64,000 bases of DNA from an uncultured Mycoplasmatota bacterium (GTDB lineage: Bacteria; Bacillota_I; Bacilli_A; RF39; UBA660). The notes beneath the pieces were generated by a model, which worked only from the letters and a program-made list of their open reading frames with translations, did not search any database and was not told where the DNA came from. Each line of letters begins with the position of its first letter. Positions within the stretch are counted from its first letter, which is position 1. Shown in pieces: positions 48,046-56,575 of this stretch. The stretch is from positions 62,001 to 126,000 of the forward strand of contig URHJ01000001.1 in assembly GCA_900547465.1 (NCBI GenBank). The letters run 5' to 3'. The translations under genes were made by a program, and so were the position numbers.

Positions 48046-48154
48046 AAAACAGTTGTAATTGTATATAATATATGTTATAAGTTTATTTGAAATTATTTAA
48101 GAACAAAAAACAACTATGTGCATATATTGCAGATAGGACGAGGAGGACTTTTCT

Positions 48155-48592
48155 ATGGATGTTAGAAAAATGAAAAAAGATGACTTGGAATTAATGTCAA
48201 ATAAAGATATTACATTTAATTTACTAGAAAATAGTAAAAAAACAATAAATACAGCAGACTTATTTAATGAAATATTAAAACTATTAGAGTTACCATCAAG
48301 TGAGTTTGATAAGAAAATAGGAGATTATTATACAGCTCTCGCAACTGATAAAAGATTTATACTATTAGATGATGGTACTTGGGATTTAAGAAGTCGTCAT
48401 ACATCAGACAAAGTAAAAACTATTTCTGAAGAAGACGAAGAAGATGAAGATGAAGAAGAAATCACAAAAGATGATCAACAAGAAGAAATAGAAGAAGACA
48501 ACTATGATGATACAGATGATGATTATGATGATACAGATGAAGACTTAAAAGACTTAGTAGTAATAGACGAAGATGAACTAGAATTAGATTAA
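48155..48592 (+). CDS. rpoE: RNA polymerase delta subunit
   Basis: 145 residues. A folded N-terminal domain (about 1-85, ending TWDLRSRH) binds RNA polymerase, and a disordered, almost purely acidic tail follows. The subunit is specific to Bacillota and speeds RNA polymerase recycling. GAGGAGG stands eight bases before the ATG. A terminator covers its last codons. Confidence 0.95.
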   Translation: MDVRKMKKDDLELMSNKDITFNLLENSKKTINTADLFNEILKLLELPSSEFDKKIGDYYTALATDKRFILLDDGTWDLRSRHTSDKVKTISEEDEEDEDEEEITKDDQQEEIEEDNYDDTDDDYDDTDEDLKDLVVIDEDELELD

Positions 48593-48606
48593 TAATTCTA
48601 GTTTTT
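48577..48606 (+). terminator. rpoE terminator
   Basis: ACTAGAATTA/TAATTCTAGT perfect ten-base stem, T5 tail; the left arm encodes the last residues of delta. Confidence 0.85.
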
Positions 48607-48661
48607 ATATAAAGAGTATGTTATAATATCAATGATTAACAAAGAAGGGTGACGTGATAAT

Positions 48662-49726
48662 ATGATCGAACGTTTAGAACTTGCCTTAAAAAAATATGAG
48701 GATATCCAACAAGAATTAACAAAAGAAGAAGTTTTAACAGATATAAAAAAAACAAGAGAATTATCAAAAGAAATGAGTGATTTAGAAGAATTGGTAACCT
48801 GTTATAAGAAGTATAAAAGAACAGAAGAAGAAATCACAGATACCAAAGAAATGCTAAATGACCCTGAATTAGGAGAAATGGCAAAAGACGATTTAACTAA
48901 TTTAGAACAAGAAAAAGAAAATTTAGAAAAAGGACTAGAAGTATTACTAATTCCAAAAGATCCTAATGATAGTAAAAACGTAGTAATAGAAATCAGAGGA
49001 GCTGCAGGTGGAGATGAAGCAAATATCTTTGCTGGAGATCTATTTAGAATGTACACAAGATATGCAGAAAAACAAGGTTTTAGTTATAAAGTATATAACT
49101 CTGTAGATGGAACTGCTGGAGGATTCAGTCAAATAGAATTTATTATAAAAGGTGAAGGTGCTTATTCTAAACTAAAATATGAAAGTGGATCACATAGAGT
49201 TCAAAGAGTACCAGTAACAGAATCAAATGGAAGACTACAAACTTCAACCGCAACTGTCCTAGTAATGCCAGAAGTTGATGATGATATTGATATTGAAATA
49301 AATCCAGGGGATTTAAGAATAGATATATATAGATCAAGTGGTTGTGGAGGACAAGGAGTAAATACAACAGATTCAGCTGTAAGAATTACTCATTTACCAA
49401 CTAATACAGTTGTAACTTGTCAAAATGAAAGAAGCCAAATTCAAAATAAAGAACAAGCTATGAAGGTTCTAAAAGTAAGACTATATGAACAAAAACAAAG
49501 AGAACTAGAAGAACAACAAGGTGCTGCACGTCGTAGTAAAATAGGAACAGGCGATAGAGCTGAAAAGATTAGAACTTATAATTATCCTCAAAATAGAGTA
49601 ACAGATCATAGAATTGGATTTACTACAAAACAATTAGATCGTGTTATGGACGGAGATTTAGATGATATAATTGAAGCACTAATTTCTGAAGACCAAAAAA
49701 GAAAACTAGCTGGAGAAGAAGAATAA
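48662..49726 (+). CDS. prfA: Peptide chain release factor 1
   Basis: Recognises UAA and UAG, 354 residues. The GGQ loop is [19 protein letters not shown] near residue 225; the stop-codon recognition tripeptide appears as PVT in [13 protein letters not shown], a common RF1 variant. prmC, which methylates this Gln, follows two bases later. Confidence 0.97.
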   Translation: MIERLELALKKYEDIQQELTKEEVLTDIKKTRELSKEMSDLEELVTCYKKYKRTEEEITDTKEMLNDPELGEMAKDDLTNLEQEKENLEKGLEVLLIPKDPNDSKNVVIEIRGAAGGDEANIFAGDLFRMYTRYAEKQGFSYKVYNSVDGTAGGFSQIEFIIKGEGAYSKLKYESGSHRVQRVPVTESNGRLQTSTATVLVMPEVDDDIDIEINPGDLRIDIYRSSGCGGQGVNTTDSAVRITHLPTNTVVTCQNERSQIQNKEQAMKVLKVRLYEQKQRELEEQQGAARRSKIGTGDRAEKIRTYNYPQNRVTDHRIGFTTKQLDRVMDGDLDDIIEALISEDQKRKLAGEEE

Positions 49727-49728
49727 AA

Positions 49729-50547
49729 ATGAGAGTAGAAGATTTATTAGTATATGGAAAGACTTATTGTCATTCTGATCATGTAAAACTTTTACTTGCT
49801 GACTTATTAAATCTAAACCCATTAGAACTATTAAACCATTTAGAAGACATTGTAGAAGATGAAAAGATAGATTTATTTAAAAAAGAAATAAAATCTTTAA
49901 AAGAAGGAAAACCACTACAATATGTTATAGGTAATGTTAATTTTTATGGAAATAGGTTTTTAGTTAACGAAAATGTTCTAATACCACGATTTGAAACAGA
50001 AGAGTTAGTAGAAAATACCATAAATTATTTAAATTTATTAGGAAAAAAAGACTTAAAAATATTAGATATAGGTTGTGGCTCAGGAGTAATAGGACTTACT
50101 TTAAAACAAAAATATCCAACAAGTGAAGTTGATTTACTAGATATATCAGAAAAAGCAATAGAAGTAGCGCAACAAAATGCCAAAAACCTGAATCTAGATG
50201 TTAACTTTATTAAAAGTGATGTTTTTGAAAATGTCGATAAAAAGTATGACTTAATAATCAGTAATCCACCGTATATAAAAGATGAAGAAGAAATCGAAGA
50301 TATAGTAAAAAATAATGAACCAAACATTGCACTATACGCAGGTAAAGATGGCTTAGATGTATACAAAAAGATTTTAAAAGAAGTAAAATACTATATGAAT
50401 GATCCATGTTTAATAGCTTTTGAAATAGGAATGACACAAAAAGAAGACTTAATCAATTTAACTAATAAATATCTAGACAATGTCATAATAGAAACAAAAA
50501 AAGATCTATCTGATAAAGATAGAATGATATTTATTTTAAAAAAATGA
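49729..50547 (+). CDS. prmC: Release factor glutamine methyltransferase PrmC
   Basis: 272 residues. N-terminal helical domain, then the SAM motif ILDIGCGSGVIGL near residue 108 and the catalytic NPPYI near 180. It methylates the Gln of the GGQ motif in release factors. Coupled directly to prfA; a terminator that overlaps the spoIIR ribosome site follows. Confidence 0.97.
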   Translation: MRVEDLLVYGKTYCHSDHVKLLLADLLNLNPLELLNHLEDIVEDEKIDLFKKEIKSLKEGKPLQYVIGNVNFYGNRFLVNENVLIPRFETEELVENTINYLNLLGKKDLKILDIGCGSGVIGLTLKQKYPTSEVDLLDISEKAIEVAQQNAKNLNLDVNFIKSDVFENVDKKYDLIISNPPYIKDEEEIEDIVKNNEPNIALYAGKDGLDVYKKILKEVKYYMNDPCLIAFEIGMTQKEDLINLTNKYLDNVIIETKKDLSDKDRMIFILKK

Positions 50548-50560
50548 ATAAAATATAAAT

Positions 50561-50595
50561 AAAAGAACCACCATTAATATGAAAGGTGGCTTTTT
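50561..50595 (+). terminator. Terminator after prmC, containing the spoIIR ribosome site
   Basis: CCACC (50568-50572) pairs with GGTGG (50585-50589), extended by AAAAG/CTTTT across a two-base bulge and followed by T residues. AGGTGG in the 3' arm is also the only ribosome site of spoIIR. Confidence 0.75.
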
Positions 50596-50597
50596 AT

Positions 50598-51122
50598 ATG
50601 AAAAAAATAATAACTATAATAGTATTAATCATCTTAATGATTGTCACAATGTCAAAGGAAGAAGAAGTAATTATTCCCAAAGATGCTATAAGATTTAGAG
50701 TAATCGCAAACAGTAATGATCTAAAAGATCAACAAGAAAAGAAAAAAATTGCAAAAACACTAGGTAATAATATAACGAAACTATTAAAGAATCAAAACTC
50801 ACTTCAAGAAACTAGAACCACATTAAAGAAAAACATAAATACTTTTACAACAACGATTCAAGAAGAAATGAAAAATGATAATTATGACAACAATGTAGAA
50901 GTAAATTATGGTATGAATTACTTTCCAGAAAAAACTTATAAAGGAGTAAAATATAAAGAAGGAGAATATGAATCACTTGTTGTCACTTTAGGAAAAGGAG
51001 AAGGTAATAACTTCTGGTGTGTTCTGTTTCCACCACTATGCCTATTAGAAGCAGAAGAAGATGATACAAACGAAGTAGAATATACATCATTTGTGAAAGA
51101 ATTAATAGATAAGTATTTTTAA
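50598..51122 (+). CDS. spoIIR: Stage II sporulation protein R
   Basis: 174 residues. N-terminal signal/anchor helix, then IRFRVIANSNDLKDQ, VNYGMNYFPEKTYKGVKY, YESLVVTLGKGEGNNFWCVL and FPPLCLL, all standard SpoIIR blocks. In Bacillus it is made in the forespore under sigma-F, secreted, and triggers SpoIIGA to activate sigma-E. ATG 50598 is eight bases after AGGTGG. Its position after prmC is conserved in spore formers. This is the firmest sporulation marker in the window. Confidence 0.95.
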   Translation: MKKIITIIVLIILMIVTMSKEEEVIIPKDAIRFRVIANSNDLKDQQEKKKIAKTLGNNITKLLKNQNSLQETRTTLKKNINTFTTTIQEEMKNDNYDNNVEVNYGMNYFPEKTYKGVKYKEGEYESLVVTLGKGEGNNFWCVLFPPLCLLEAEEDDTNEVEYTSFVKELIDKYF

Positions 51123-51156
51123 CAAACTAAAACAATAGAATATAAAAGGTGATAAT

Positions 51157-51690
51157 ATGAAAGAATCCCTTTTATTTTTATTTATAGGAATAGGTTTAAG
51201 TATGGATGCCTTTTCTCTAGCTGTTGTATATGGTACTAATAATTTAGAAAAAAAGAAATGTTTAATCTTAAGTATAATAGTAGGAGTATTTCATTTTATT
51301 ATGCCAAATCTGGGCAGTATACTAAGTAATAAGCTATTAACCAACTTTGCTACATATGGGAATATCATTACAGGAATAGTTTTCTTCATATTAGGAATTC
51401 AAATGATACTCTCTCTTAATGATGAAGAAAAAACTACTGACCTTTCCAGCTATTTAGAAATAATAATGTTTGCCATTGCCGTAAGTATTGATAGTTTTAC
51501 AGTAGGAATGGCATTAAGTTTAGAAAAACAAAACATAGTTCTGGGAGGATTAATTTTTTCATTAGTAAGTTCGATATTTACTCTGACAGGACTATTCCTA
51601 GGTAAATATTTAAGTAAATATGGAAAGGTAAGCAAAATAATAGGAATAATCATTTTATTTATATTTTCAATTAAATATTTATTGTTTTAA
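51157..51690 (+). CDS. mntP: Manganese efflux pump MntP
   Basis: 177 residues, six predicted membrane helices in two inverted repeats, each with an acidic membrane motif (SMDAFSLA near 16 and SIDSFTVG near 110). Exports excess Mn(II). GGTGATAAT precedes the start. Follows spoIIR as in B. subtilis (ywlD nearby). Confidence 0.92.
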   Translation: MKESLLFLFIGIGLSMDAFSLAVVYGTNNLEKKKCLILSIIVGVFHFIMPNLGSILSNKLLTNFATYGNIITGIVFFILGIQMILSLNDEEKTTDLSSYLEIIMFAIAVSIDSFTVGMALSLEKQNIVLGGLIFSLVSSIFTLTGLFLGKYLSKYGKVSKIIGIIILFIFSIKYLLF

Positions 51691-51691
51691 A

Positions 51692-51733
51692 GTAAGAAGA
51701 ATACATATGAATATTAAAATGTATTCTTCTTAT
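51692..51733 (+). terminator. Hairpin after mntP
   Basis: A perfect 14-base stem (TAAGAAGAATACAT with its complement) around a 12-base loop, but with a weak T run, so it may stabilise the 3' end as much as terminate. The murA promoter begins four bases later. Confidence 0.75.
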
Positions 51734-51736
51734 TTA

Positions 51737-51765
51737 TTGACTAAAAAAGATATTTTCTCTATAAT
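51737..51765 (+). promoter_or_regulatory. murA promoter
   Basis: TTGACT (51737-51742), a 17-base spacer and TATAAT (51760-51765). Confidence 0.85.
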
Positions 51766-51841
51766 TAGTTTAGCTAGTTATCAAGTGTAACTACTTTTAT
51801 AGTAAAGAGTAAAATATAATAAACAAGTAGTGAGGTATAAA

Positions 51842-53095
51842 ATGAAGATTTTAGAGATAGAAGGACAAAGAGAATTAACTGGGACTATTAGAATTAGTGG
51901 AGCAAAAAACTCATGCGTAGCTCTAATTCCAGCAGCAATTCTTTCGGATGATGAAGTAACAATATGCAATGTTCCAGAAATTACTGATACAGATGCATTA
52001 TGTGAAATTTTAGAAGAATTAAATGTAAATGTAAAAAGAGCAAGTGAAAGTATATTAATAAACCCAGAAAATATGCAAAATACAGAAATAAAAGAAGGAT
52101 TTTCAAAAAAATTAAGAGCATCATATTATTTTATGGGAGCATTACTTGGAAAATATAAAAAAGCAGTAATGTATTTCCCAGGAGGCTGTTCAATAGGAAA
52201 AAGACCAATAAACTTACACTTAAAGGGATTTGAAGCATTAGGGGCAAAAGTAACAAACGAAAGAAACAAATATATTGTAGAGGCAGAAGAATTAAAAGGA
52301 GCAAATATATATTTGGACTTTGCATCAGTTGGTGCAACTATTAATATTATGTTAGCAGCTGTTAAAGCAAAAGGAACAACAATAATAGATAATGCAGCCA
52401 AAGAACCAGAAATAGTAAATGTAGCAACATTCCTAAATAATATGGGAGCAAAAATAACAGGAGCAGGAACTTCAACAATAAAAATTGAAGGAGTAGAAAA
52501 ACTTCATGGTTGTTTCCATGAGGTAATACCAGATAGAATTGAAGCAGGAACTTATATAATAATAGGTGCATTGTGTGGTTCTAGATTAAAAATAGATAAT
52601 ATAATTCCCGAACATATTGATTCATTACTATCAAAATTACAAGAAATAGGTGTTGAATTAGAAATAGGTAGTGACTATGTCATTGTAAGTAAAAATTCAA
52701 AAACAAAACCAACTTGTATTAAAACAAGTGTATATCCAGGCTTTCCAACAGATTTACAACAACCATTTACAGTATTGTTAACACAAAGCACGGGTAAAAG
52801 CAAAGTAGAGGAAACAATTTGGGAAAATAGATTTATGCATGTAGCATATCTAAATCAATTAGGTGCAGATATTACAATAAAAAATCAAACCGCAACAATT
52901 ATAGGACCAACAAAACTTAAGGGAACTAATGTAGTCGCAACAGACTTACGTGCAGGAGCAGCAATGGTTGCCGCTGGTCTTATTGCTGAAGGTAAAACAA
53001 CAATTACAAATGTAGAACACATCTTAAGGGGATATGAACAAATTGTTGAAAAGTTAAAAGGCGTAGGTGCTAAAATAGAGAGTAAAGAAATATAA
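51842..53095 (+). CDS. murA: UDP-N-acetylglucosamine 1-carboxyvinyltransferase
   Basis: First committed step of peptidoglycan synthesis, 417 residues. The active-site Cys is present in FPGGCSIGKRPINLH near residue 115, so fosfomycin sensitivity would be expected. The C-terminal LRAGAAMVAAGLIAEG is typical. I start at ATG 51842 (GAGG seven bases before) instead of the GTG at 51830, which lies in that site. Synteny with ywzB, spoIIQ and mbl corresponds to murAA of Bacillus. Confidence 0.97.
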   Translation: MKILEIEGQRELTGTIRISGAKNSCVALIPAAILSDDEVTICNVPEITDTDALCEILEELNVNVKRASESILINPENMQNTEIKEGFSKKLRASYYFMGALLGKYKKAVMYFPGGCSIGKRPINLHLKGFEALGAKVTNERNKYIVEAEELKGANIYLDFASVGATINIMLAAVKAKGTTIIDNAAKEPEIVNVATFLNNMGAKITGAGTSTIKIEGVEKLHGCFHEVIPDRIEAGTYIIIGALCGSRLKIDNIIPEHIDSLLSKLQEIGVELEIGSDYVIVSKNSKTKPTCIKTSVYPGFPTDLQQPFTVLLTQSTGKSKVEETIWENRFMHVAYLNQLGADITIKNQTATIIGPTKLKGTNVVATDLRAGAAMVAAGLIAEGKTTITNVEHILRGYEQIVEKLKGVGAKIESKEI

Positions 53096-53119
53096 TTAAA
53101 TAGCTTTACTCTTTTTTTT
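53079..53119 (+). terminator. murA terminator
   Basis: AGAGTAAAG/CTTTACTCT perfect nine-base stem with a long loop and T8. The left arm lies in the last murA codons. Confidence 0.8.
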
Positions 53120-53129
53120 GGAGGAATCT

Positions 53130-53855
53130 ATGAAAATAATAAAAAAACATCAAAAATTAATTGTATTTGTAATAACTTGTCTTTCAATCTATTTTATATA
53201 TAACTATAGTGGAGAACAAAATAAAATAACCTACATAACCTTAGGAGATGGATATGCAGAAGGATTAAACTCATATCAACAACCTTCATATGGTTATAGT
53301 GATTACTTAAAAGATTACTATGAAGAAAGAGATGAATTAAAATTCTACTATGATGGATATACCAATAAGGAAATGACATTAAAAGATTTAAAAAAAGATA
53401 TTGAATTAAATACAAGAGAAAAAGACGGACATACTAGTATCAAAGAAGCTCTTCGAGAATCCAACTTATTAACAATGTCAGTAGGACTAAATGATATAAG
53501 ACATAAATTATCAGAATGCGATCAAATAACCAAAAATGACGAAAAAAGAATTGAAAAGGAAATCACAAACCAAGTAGAAGAAACCATAAAAGAACTTAGA
53601 AAATATTATAAATATGATATTTATATAATAGAATATCCAAATCTTTATCCACAGAATTCTGTGGAAAGAAGATTATTAACAAAACTAAATAATAAATATA
53701 AATCTCTTTCTAAAGAAAAATACACAGTTTTTGTGGAAAACCCAGAAATAGAGAAAAACAGAGAAAAATATGTGGAAAATCCCAAAACAATTTATCTAAA
53801 CAGCTTTGGATATAAGAAAATATTTGAAAATATTAAAGCAAATATCGAAAAATAG
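53130..53855 (+). CDS. SGNH-hydrolase-like exported protein lacking the catalytic Ser
   Basis: 241 residues from ATG 53130 (GGAGG five to six bases before). N-terminal membrane helix, then an SGNH fold: block I reads TLGDGYAEGLNSY at 37-49, where active enzymes have GDS; the nucleophile is Gly41 (codon GGA). Block III GLND is kept. The usual C-terminal DxxH is not found; LNSFGYKKIF stands in its place. The fold seems retained without the hydrolase machinery. It resembles SGNH proteins encoded near sporulation and wall genes. Partner unknown. Confidence 0.72.
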   Translation: MKIIKKHQKLIVFVITCLSIYFIYNYSGEQNKITYITLGDGYAEGLNSYQQPSYGYSDYLKDYYEERDELKFYYDGYTNKEMTLKDLKKDIELNTREKDGHTSIKEALRESNLLTMSVGLNDIRHKLSECDQITKNDEKRIEKEITNQVEETIKELRKYYKYDIYIIEYPNLYPQNSVERRLLTKLNNKYKSLSKEKYTVFVENPEIEKNREKYVENPKTIYLNSFGYKKIFENIKANIEK

Positions 53856-53856
53856 C

Positions 53857-53885
53857 TTGAAAAATAACAAAATAGTTGATATACT
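53857..53885 (+). promoter_or_regulatory. rpmE promoter
   Basis: TTGAAA (53857-53862, over the end of the previous gene), a 17-base spacer and TATACT (53880-53885). Confidence 0.75.
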
Positions 53886-53902
53886 AATAACGCATTTAAT
53901 TA

Positions 53903-53925
53903 CTATGACCTAAATTGAGTCATGG
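53903..53925 (+). promoter_or_regulatory. Leader hairpin of rpmE
   Basis: CTATGAC pairs with GTCATGG (two G-T pairs or ends) around a nine-base loop just before AAGGAG. L31 leaders that bind L31 are known in Bacillota; whether this is one needs a covariance match. Confidence 0.4.
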
Positions 53926-53942
53926 CGGAAGGAGAGATAATT

Positions 53943-54161
53943 ATGAAAAAAGGAATACATCCAGATTACAAAGAATGTACTGTAACATGTGCTTGTGGAG
54001 AAACATTTAAGGCAAGATCAAATAAAGAAGAAATCTCAGTAGAAGTATGTTCTAAATGTCATCCATTCTATACTGGAAAACAAAGAGGTGCATCACGTGC
54101 AGGACGTGTAGATAAATTTAATAAGAAGTATGGATTTACTCAAGAAGAAACAGCTGCTTAA
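53943..54161 (+). CDS. rpmE: 50S ribosomal protein L31, zinc-binding form
   Basis: 72 residues, [20 protein letters not shown] at the N-terminus and [15 protein letters not shown] after it. The cysteines mark the zinc-containing (C+) L31 type, which is often exchanged for a zinc-free paralogue when zinc is scarce. ATG 53943 follows AAGGAGAG; the frame is open upstream but has no second site. Confidence 0.96.
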   Translation: MKKGIHPDYKECTVTCACGETFKARSNKEEISVEVCSKCHPFYTGKQRGASRAGRVDKFNKKYGFTQEETAA

Positions 54162-54173
54162 TAGCTGTTTTTT
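54148..54173 (+). terminator. rpmE terminator
   Basis: AAACAGCT/AGCTGTTT hairpin with a seven-base loop and T tail. Confidence 0.85.
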
Positions 54174-54273
54174 ATATGTAAAATTATAAATTTACATAAA
54201 TAGTGTAAAAAAAAATAAATACTTGGTTATTAAGTAAAAGAATGTGATATATTAAAAAAAAGGAGAATTTATT

Positions 54274-54999
54274 ATGAATGAAAATATTAAAAATGATTCC
54301 AAGAAAAAAAATATTATTATAATTATTTTAATTTTAGTTATAATCGCAATGGGAGGATACATATTGTATGATAAAAATACTATTTCATTAAAATCAAAAG
54401 AAGTAAAAGAAAATAGTAAAAAAGTACAAACACCAATCAAAGAAGAGAAACAAGAACAAGAAGAAATTAAACCATTAGATCTTAATAAATGCATTAATAA
54501 TAGTAATGTTACGTATACAGACTCTCATCTAGCCACTAACACTGATACTACTTCAGGCATTTCAATGAATATTAATCCTGATAAGACAAGTGTTACACTA
54601 AGTATTAATTGGAACACTTTCGGACCTATAAGTATGTCTTCATCTTGGGCACCAGAAACAAGAACATACCAAATAAATGGTTTTTCTGGACAAATAAAAG
54701 ATGTATATGTAGGAATTACTGGCCAAGATGCAATGGGAATAACACTATTCTATCTAATGGAAGATGGTACAGTTGAATATACACCAATGTTTAACTTTAA
54801 GACTGATAGTCAAGGAAATAGCTATTATGAAATGAATTACAAAACAGAAAATAGTTTTACTAGCAGTGGAAAAATAAATACAGTTACAGATGTTATAAAA
54901 ATATATACAGTATCAGCTACAAATGGTACTGGATGGTCCACAACAATAGGAGCTAAAAAAGACGGCAGTTTCTACGATCTTGGAAGCTTAATTAAATAA
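54274..54999 (+). CDS. Membrane-anchored extracellular protein of unknown function
   Basis: 241 residues. Short Lys-rich N-terminus, one membrane helix (IIIIILILVIIAMGGYIL), a charged Glu/Lys linker to about residue 68, then a Ser/Thr-rich, probably beta-structured domain with INWNTFGPISMSSSWAPETR and YVGITGQDAMGITLFYLMED. Orientation suggests the C-terminal domain is outside the cell. No family recognised. AAGGAG before ATG; alone between rpmE and rpiB. Confidence 0.65.
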   Translation: MNENIKNDSKKKNIIIIILILVIIAMGGYILYDKNTISLKSKEVKENSKKVQTPIKEEKQEQEEIKPLDLNKCINNSNVTYTDSHLATNTDTTSGISMNINPDKTSVTLSINWNTFGPISMSSSWAPETRTYQINGFSGQIKDVYVGITGQDAMGITLFYLMEDGTVEYTPMFNFKTDSQGNSYYEMNYKTENSFTSSGKINTVTDVIKIYTVSATNGTGWSTTIGAKKDGSFYDLGSLIK

Positions 55000-55096
55000 A
55001 TTACTAATCAATAAATGTGGCCCTAAAAAATAAAATATCAACAGAAACTGTGGATTATTTTGTTATAAAAGTCATTTAAGAAATGAGGAAAATAAT

Positions 55097-55534
55097 ATGA
55101 AAATAGGAATAGTATCAGATCATAGAGGATATAAATTAAAACAAGATATAATCAATGAATTAAAAGAATATGAAATAATAGATTATGGAACTTATAGTAA
55201 TGAAAGTGTAGACTATCCAGACTACGCATTTAAACTCGGTCAAAAAATAAATGAAAAAGAAGTGGAAAAAGGAATTGCAATTTGTGGATCAGGAATAGGT
55301 ATTTCAATTGCGTGTAACAAAGTAAAAAGTATTAGATGTGCAAAAGTATCTAATAAAGAAGAAGCTTACTATACAAGAAATGATAATGATGCCAATGTAG
55401 TTGCCTTTAGTGCAAAAACAGAAAAAGAAACAGCATTTGAAATTGTAAGAACATTTATGTCAACACCATTCTCAAACGAAGAACGCCACCAAAGAAGAAT
55501 TGATAAAATCAAAGCATATGAGGAGAATAACTAA
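55097..55534 (+). CDS. rpiB: Ribose-5-phosphate isomerase B
   Basis: 145 residues, MKIGIVSDHRGYKLKQ at the start, GIAICGSGIGISIACNKVKSIRCA with the catalytic Cys near residue 65, and NDANVVAFSA. It interconverts ribose-5-P and ribulose-5-P. RpiB-family sugar isomerases such as LacAB look alike, but the block EERHQRRI and position near murA and mbl fit ywlF/rpiB. Confidence 0.93.
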   Translation: MKIGIVSDHRGYKLKQDIINELKEYEIIDYGTYSNESVDYPDYAFKLGQKINEKEVEKGIAICGSGIGISIACNKVKSIRCAKVSNKEEAYYTRNDNDANVVAFSAKTEKETAFEIVRTFMSTPFSNEERHQRRIDKIKAYEENN

Positions 55535-55731
55535 TGAAAGGTAAATTCTTTATTTATATTTTATCCACAGTTTTAGTAATTTGGAGTATGGATTCTGTAA
55601 ATATAAATAAAATTTTTAAAAAAAATAAAGAACCACAAGCTAGACTTTTCTACTTTTTACTTGGAATATCGTTAATTTACTTAGTAACAAACTTTTTCAT
55701 GGACTTATTTACTTCATTAAAATTAAATTAA
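55534..55731 (+). CDS. DUF1146 (YwzB) membrane protein
   Basis: 65 residues with two membrane helices, overlapping rpiB by one base. The ALWSMD-like motif appears as VIWSMDSVNINKIFKK, and QARLFYFLLGISLIYLVTNFFMD is the family core. Bacillus ywzB lies in the same region close to murAA. Function unknown. Confidence 0.85.
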   Translation: MKGKFFIYILSTVLVIWSMDSVNINKIFKKNKEPQARLFYFLLGISLIYLVTNFFMDLFTSLKLN

Positions 55732-55779
55732 AAAGTATAAAACCTTAAAATCTGTTCAAACTCTTAATGAGGTGAAAAT

Positions 55780-56415
55780 ATGAAAAAGAAATTGAGGTTA
55801 AAAAGATACGTAATACCATGTTTGTATGTAGTCCTATTCGCAACAGTAATGACAGGAGCATTCCTAATTACAAAAGCAATGAAAAAAAGCAAACCAGCAA
55901 CACCAGATTATAACTATGTTTCTAACATTGTAACTAGCGATGTAGTACCAACAATTAGTGAAGCAAAAAAACTAATAAAACCATATACCGATGAAAAAGT
56001 AACAGTAGGTAAAAGTTTCTATGACTACAAAGCAGAAGCATCAAATCAAGAAAAATCCATAACTTACTATGATGGAAGCTATATCCAAAATTCAGGAATA
56101 GATTATGTATTAGATCAAACATTTGATGTAGTTGCAGTCTTAGATGGAACAGTTACAAATGTAAAACAAGACGATATCTTAGGTACTATTGTAGAAATTA
56201 AACATGATAATAACTATGTAACAACATACCAAAGTCTTAGCGATGTTACTGTAAAAAAAGATGACATAGTAACTCAAGGACAAGTAATTGGAAAAAGTGG
56301 TACTAATAAACTAGATAAAGATATGGGAAATCATCTACATTTTGAACTATATACTAATGGTCAAGTTGTTGATCCAAACCTTTATATTGACAAAGAAATT
56401 AAAGAGAGCAACTAA
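55780..56415 (+). CDS. spoIIQ: SpoIIQ-like degenerate LytM protein
   Basis: 211 residues: N-terminal membrane helix (about 8-32), linker, and a C-terminal M23/LytM domain. HLHFEL keeps two ligand His, but the first motif is NSGIDY, with Asn instead of the zinc-binding His, as Bacillus SpoIIQ also lacks it. SpoIIQ on the forespore side joins SpoIIIAH across the intermembrane space during engulfment. The gene directly before mbl supports the call; spoIID and spoIIID, usual neighbours, are missing. An ordinary wall hydrolase is less likely. Confidence 0.82.
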   Translation: MKKKLRLKRYVIPCLYVVLFATVMTGAFLITKAMKKSKPATPDYNYVSNIVTSDVVPTISEAKKLIKPYTDEKVTVGKSFYDYKAEASNQEKSITYYDGSYIQNSGIDYVLDQTFDVVAVLDGTVTNVKQDDILGTIVEIKHDNNYVTTYQSLSDVTVKKDDIVTQGQVIGKSGTNKLDKDMGNHLHFELYTNGQVVDPNLYIDKEIKESN

Positions 56416-56429
56416 CTGTTCTTTTTTTT
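56402..56429 (+). terminator. spoIIQ terminator
   Basis: AGAGCA/TGTTCT hairpin (one G-T pair) with a six-base loop and nine T, at the spoIIQ stop. Confidence 0.7.
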
Positions 56430-56575
56430 TCATAAATTAAAAAGATAGAGACTATAATTAAATAAAAGAGGATAAAATAAAAATAGATGAAAAAAGTTGC
56501 AAAAAATATAAAAAAAGTAATATAAAAATCCAATTTTATGGTAAAATAAATAATGTTAGAAAAGGAAGTGATAGT

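Noticed and set aside
48662..49726. PVT instead of PAT in release factor 1
   Set aside because: A common natural RF1 variant, not a sign of recoding.
56430..56575. A spoIIID gene between spoIIQ and mbl
   Set aside because: The gap is 146 bases, AT-rich, and has no frame long enough for the ~90-residue protein.
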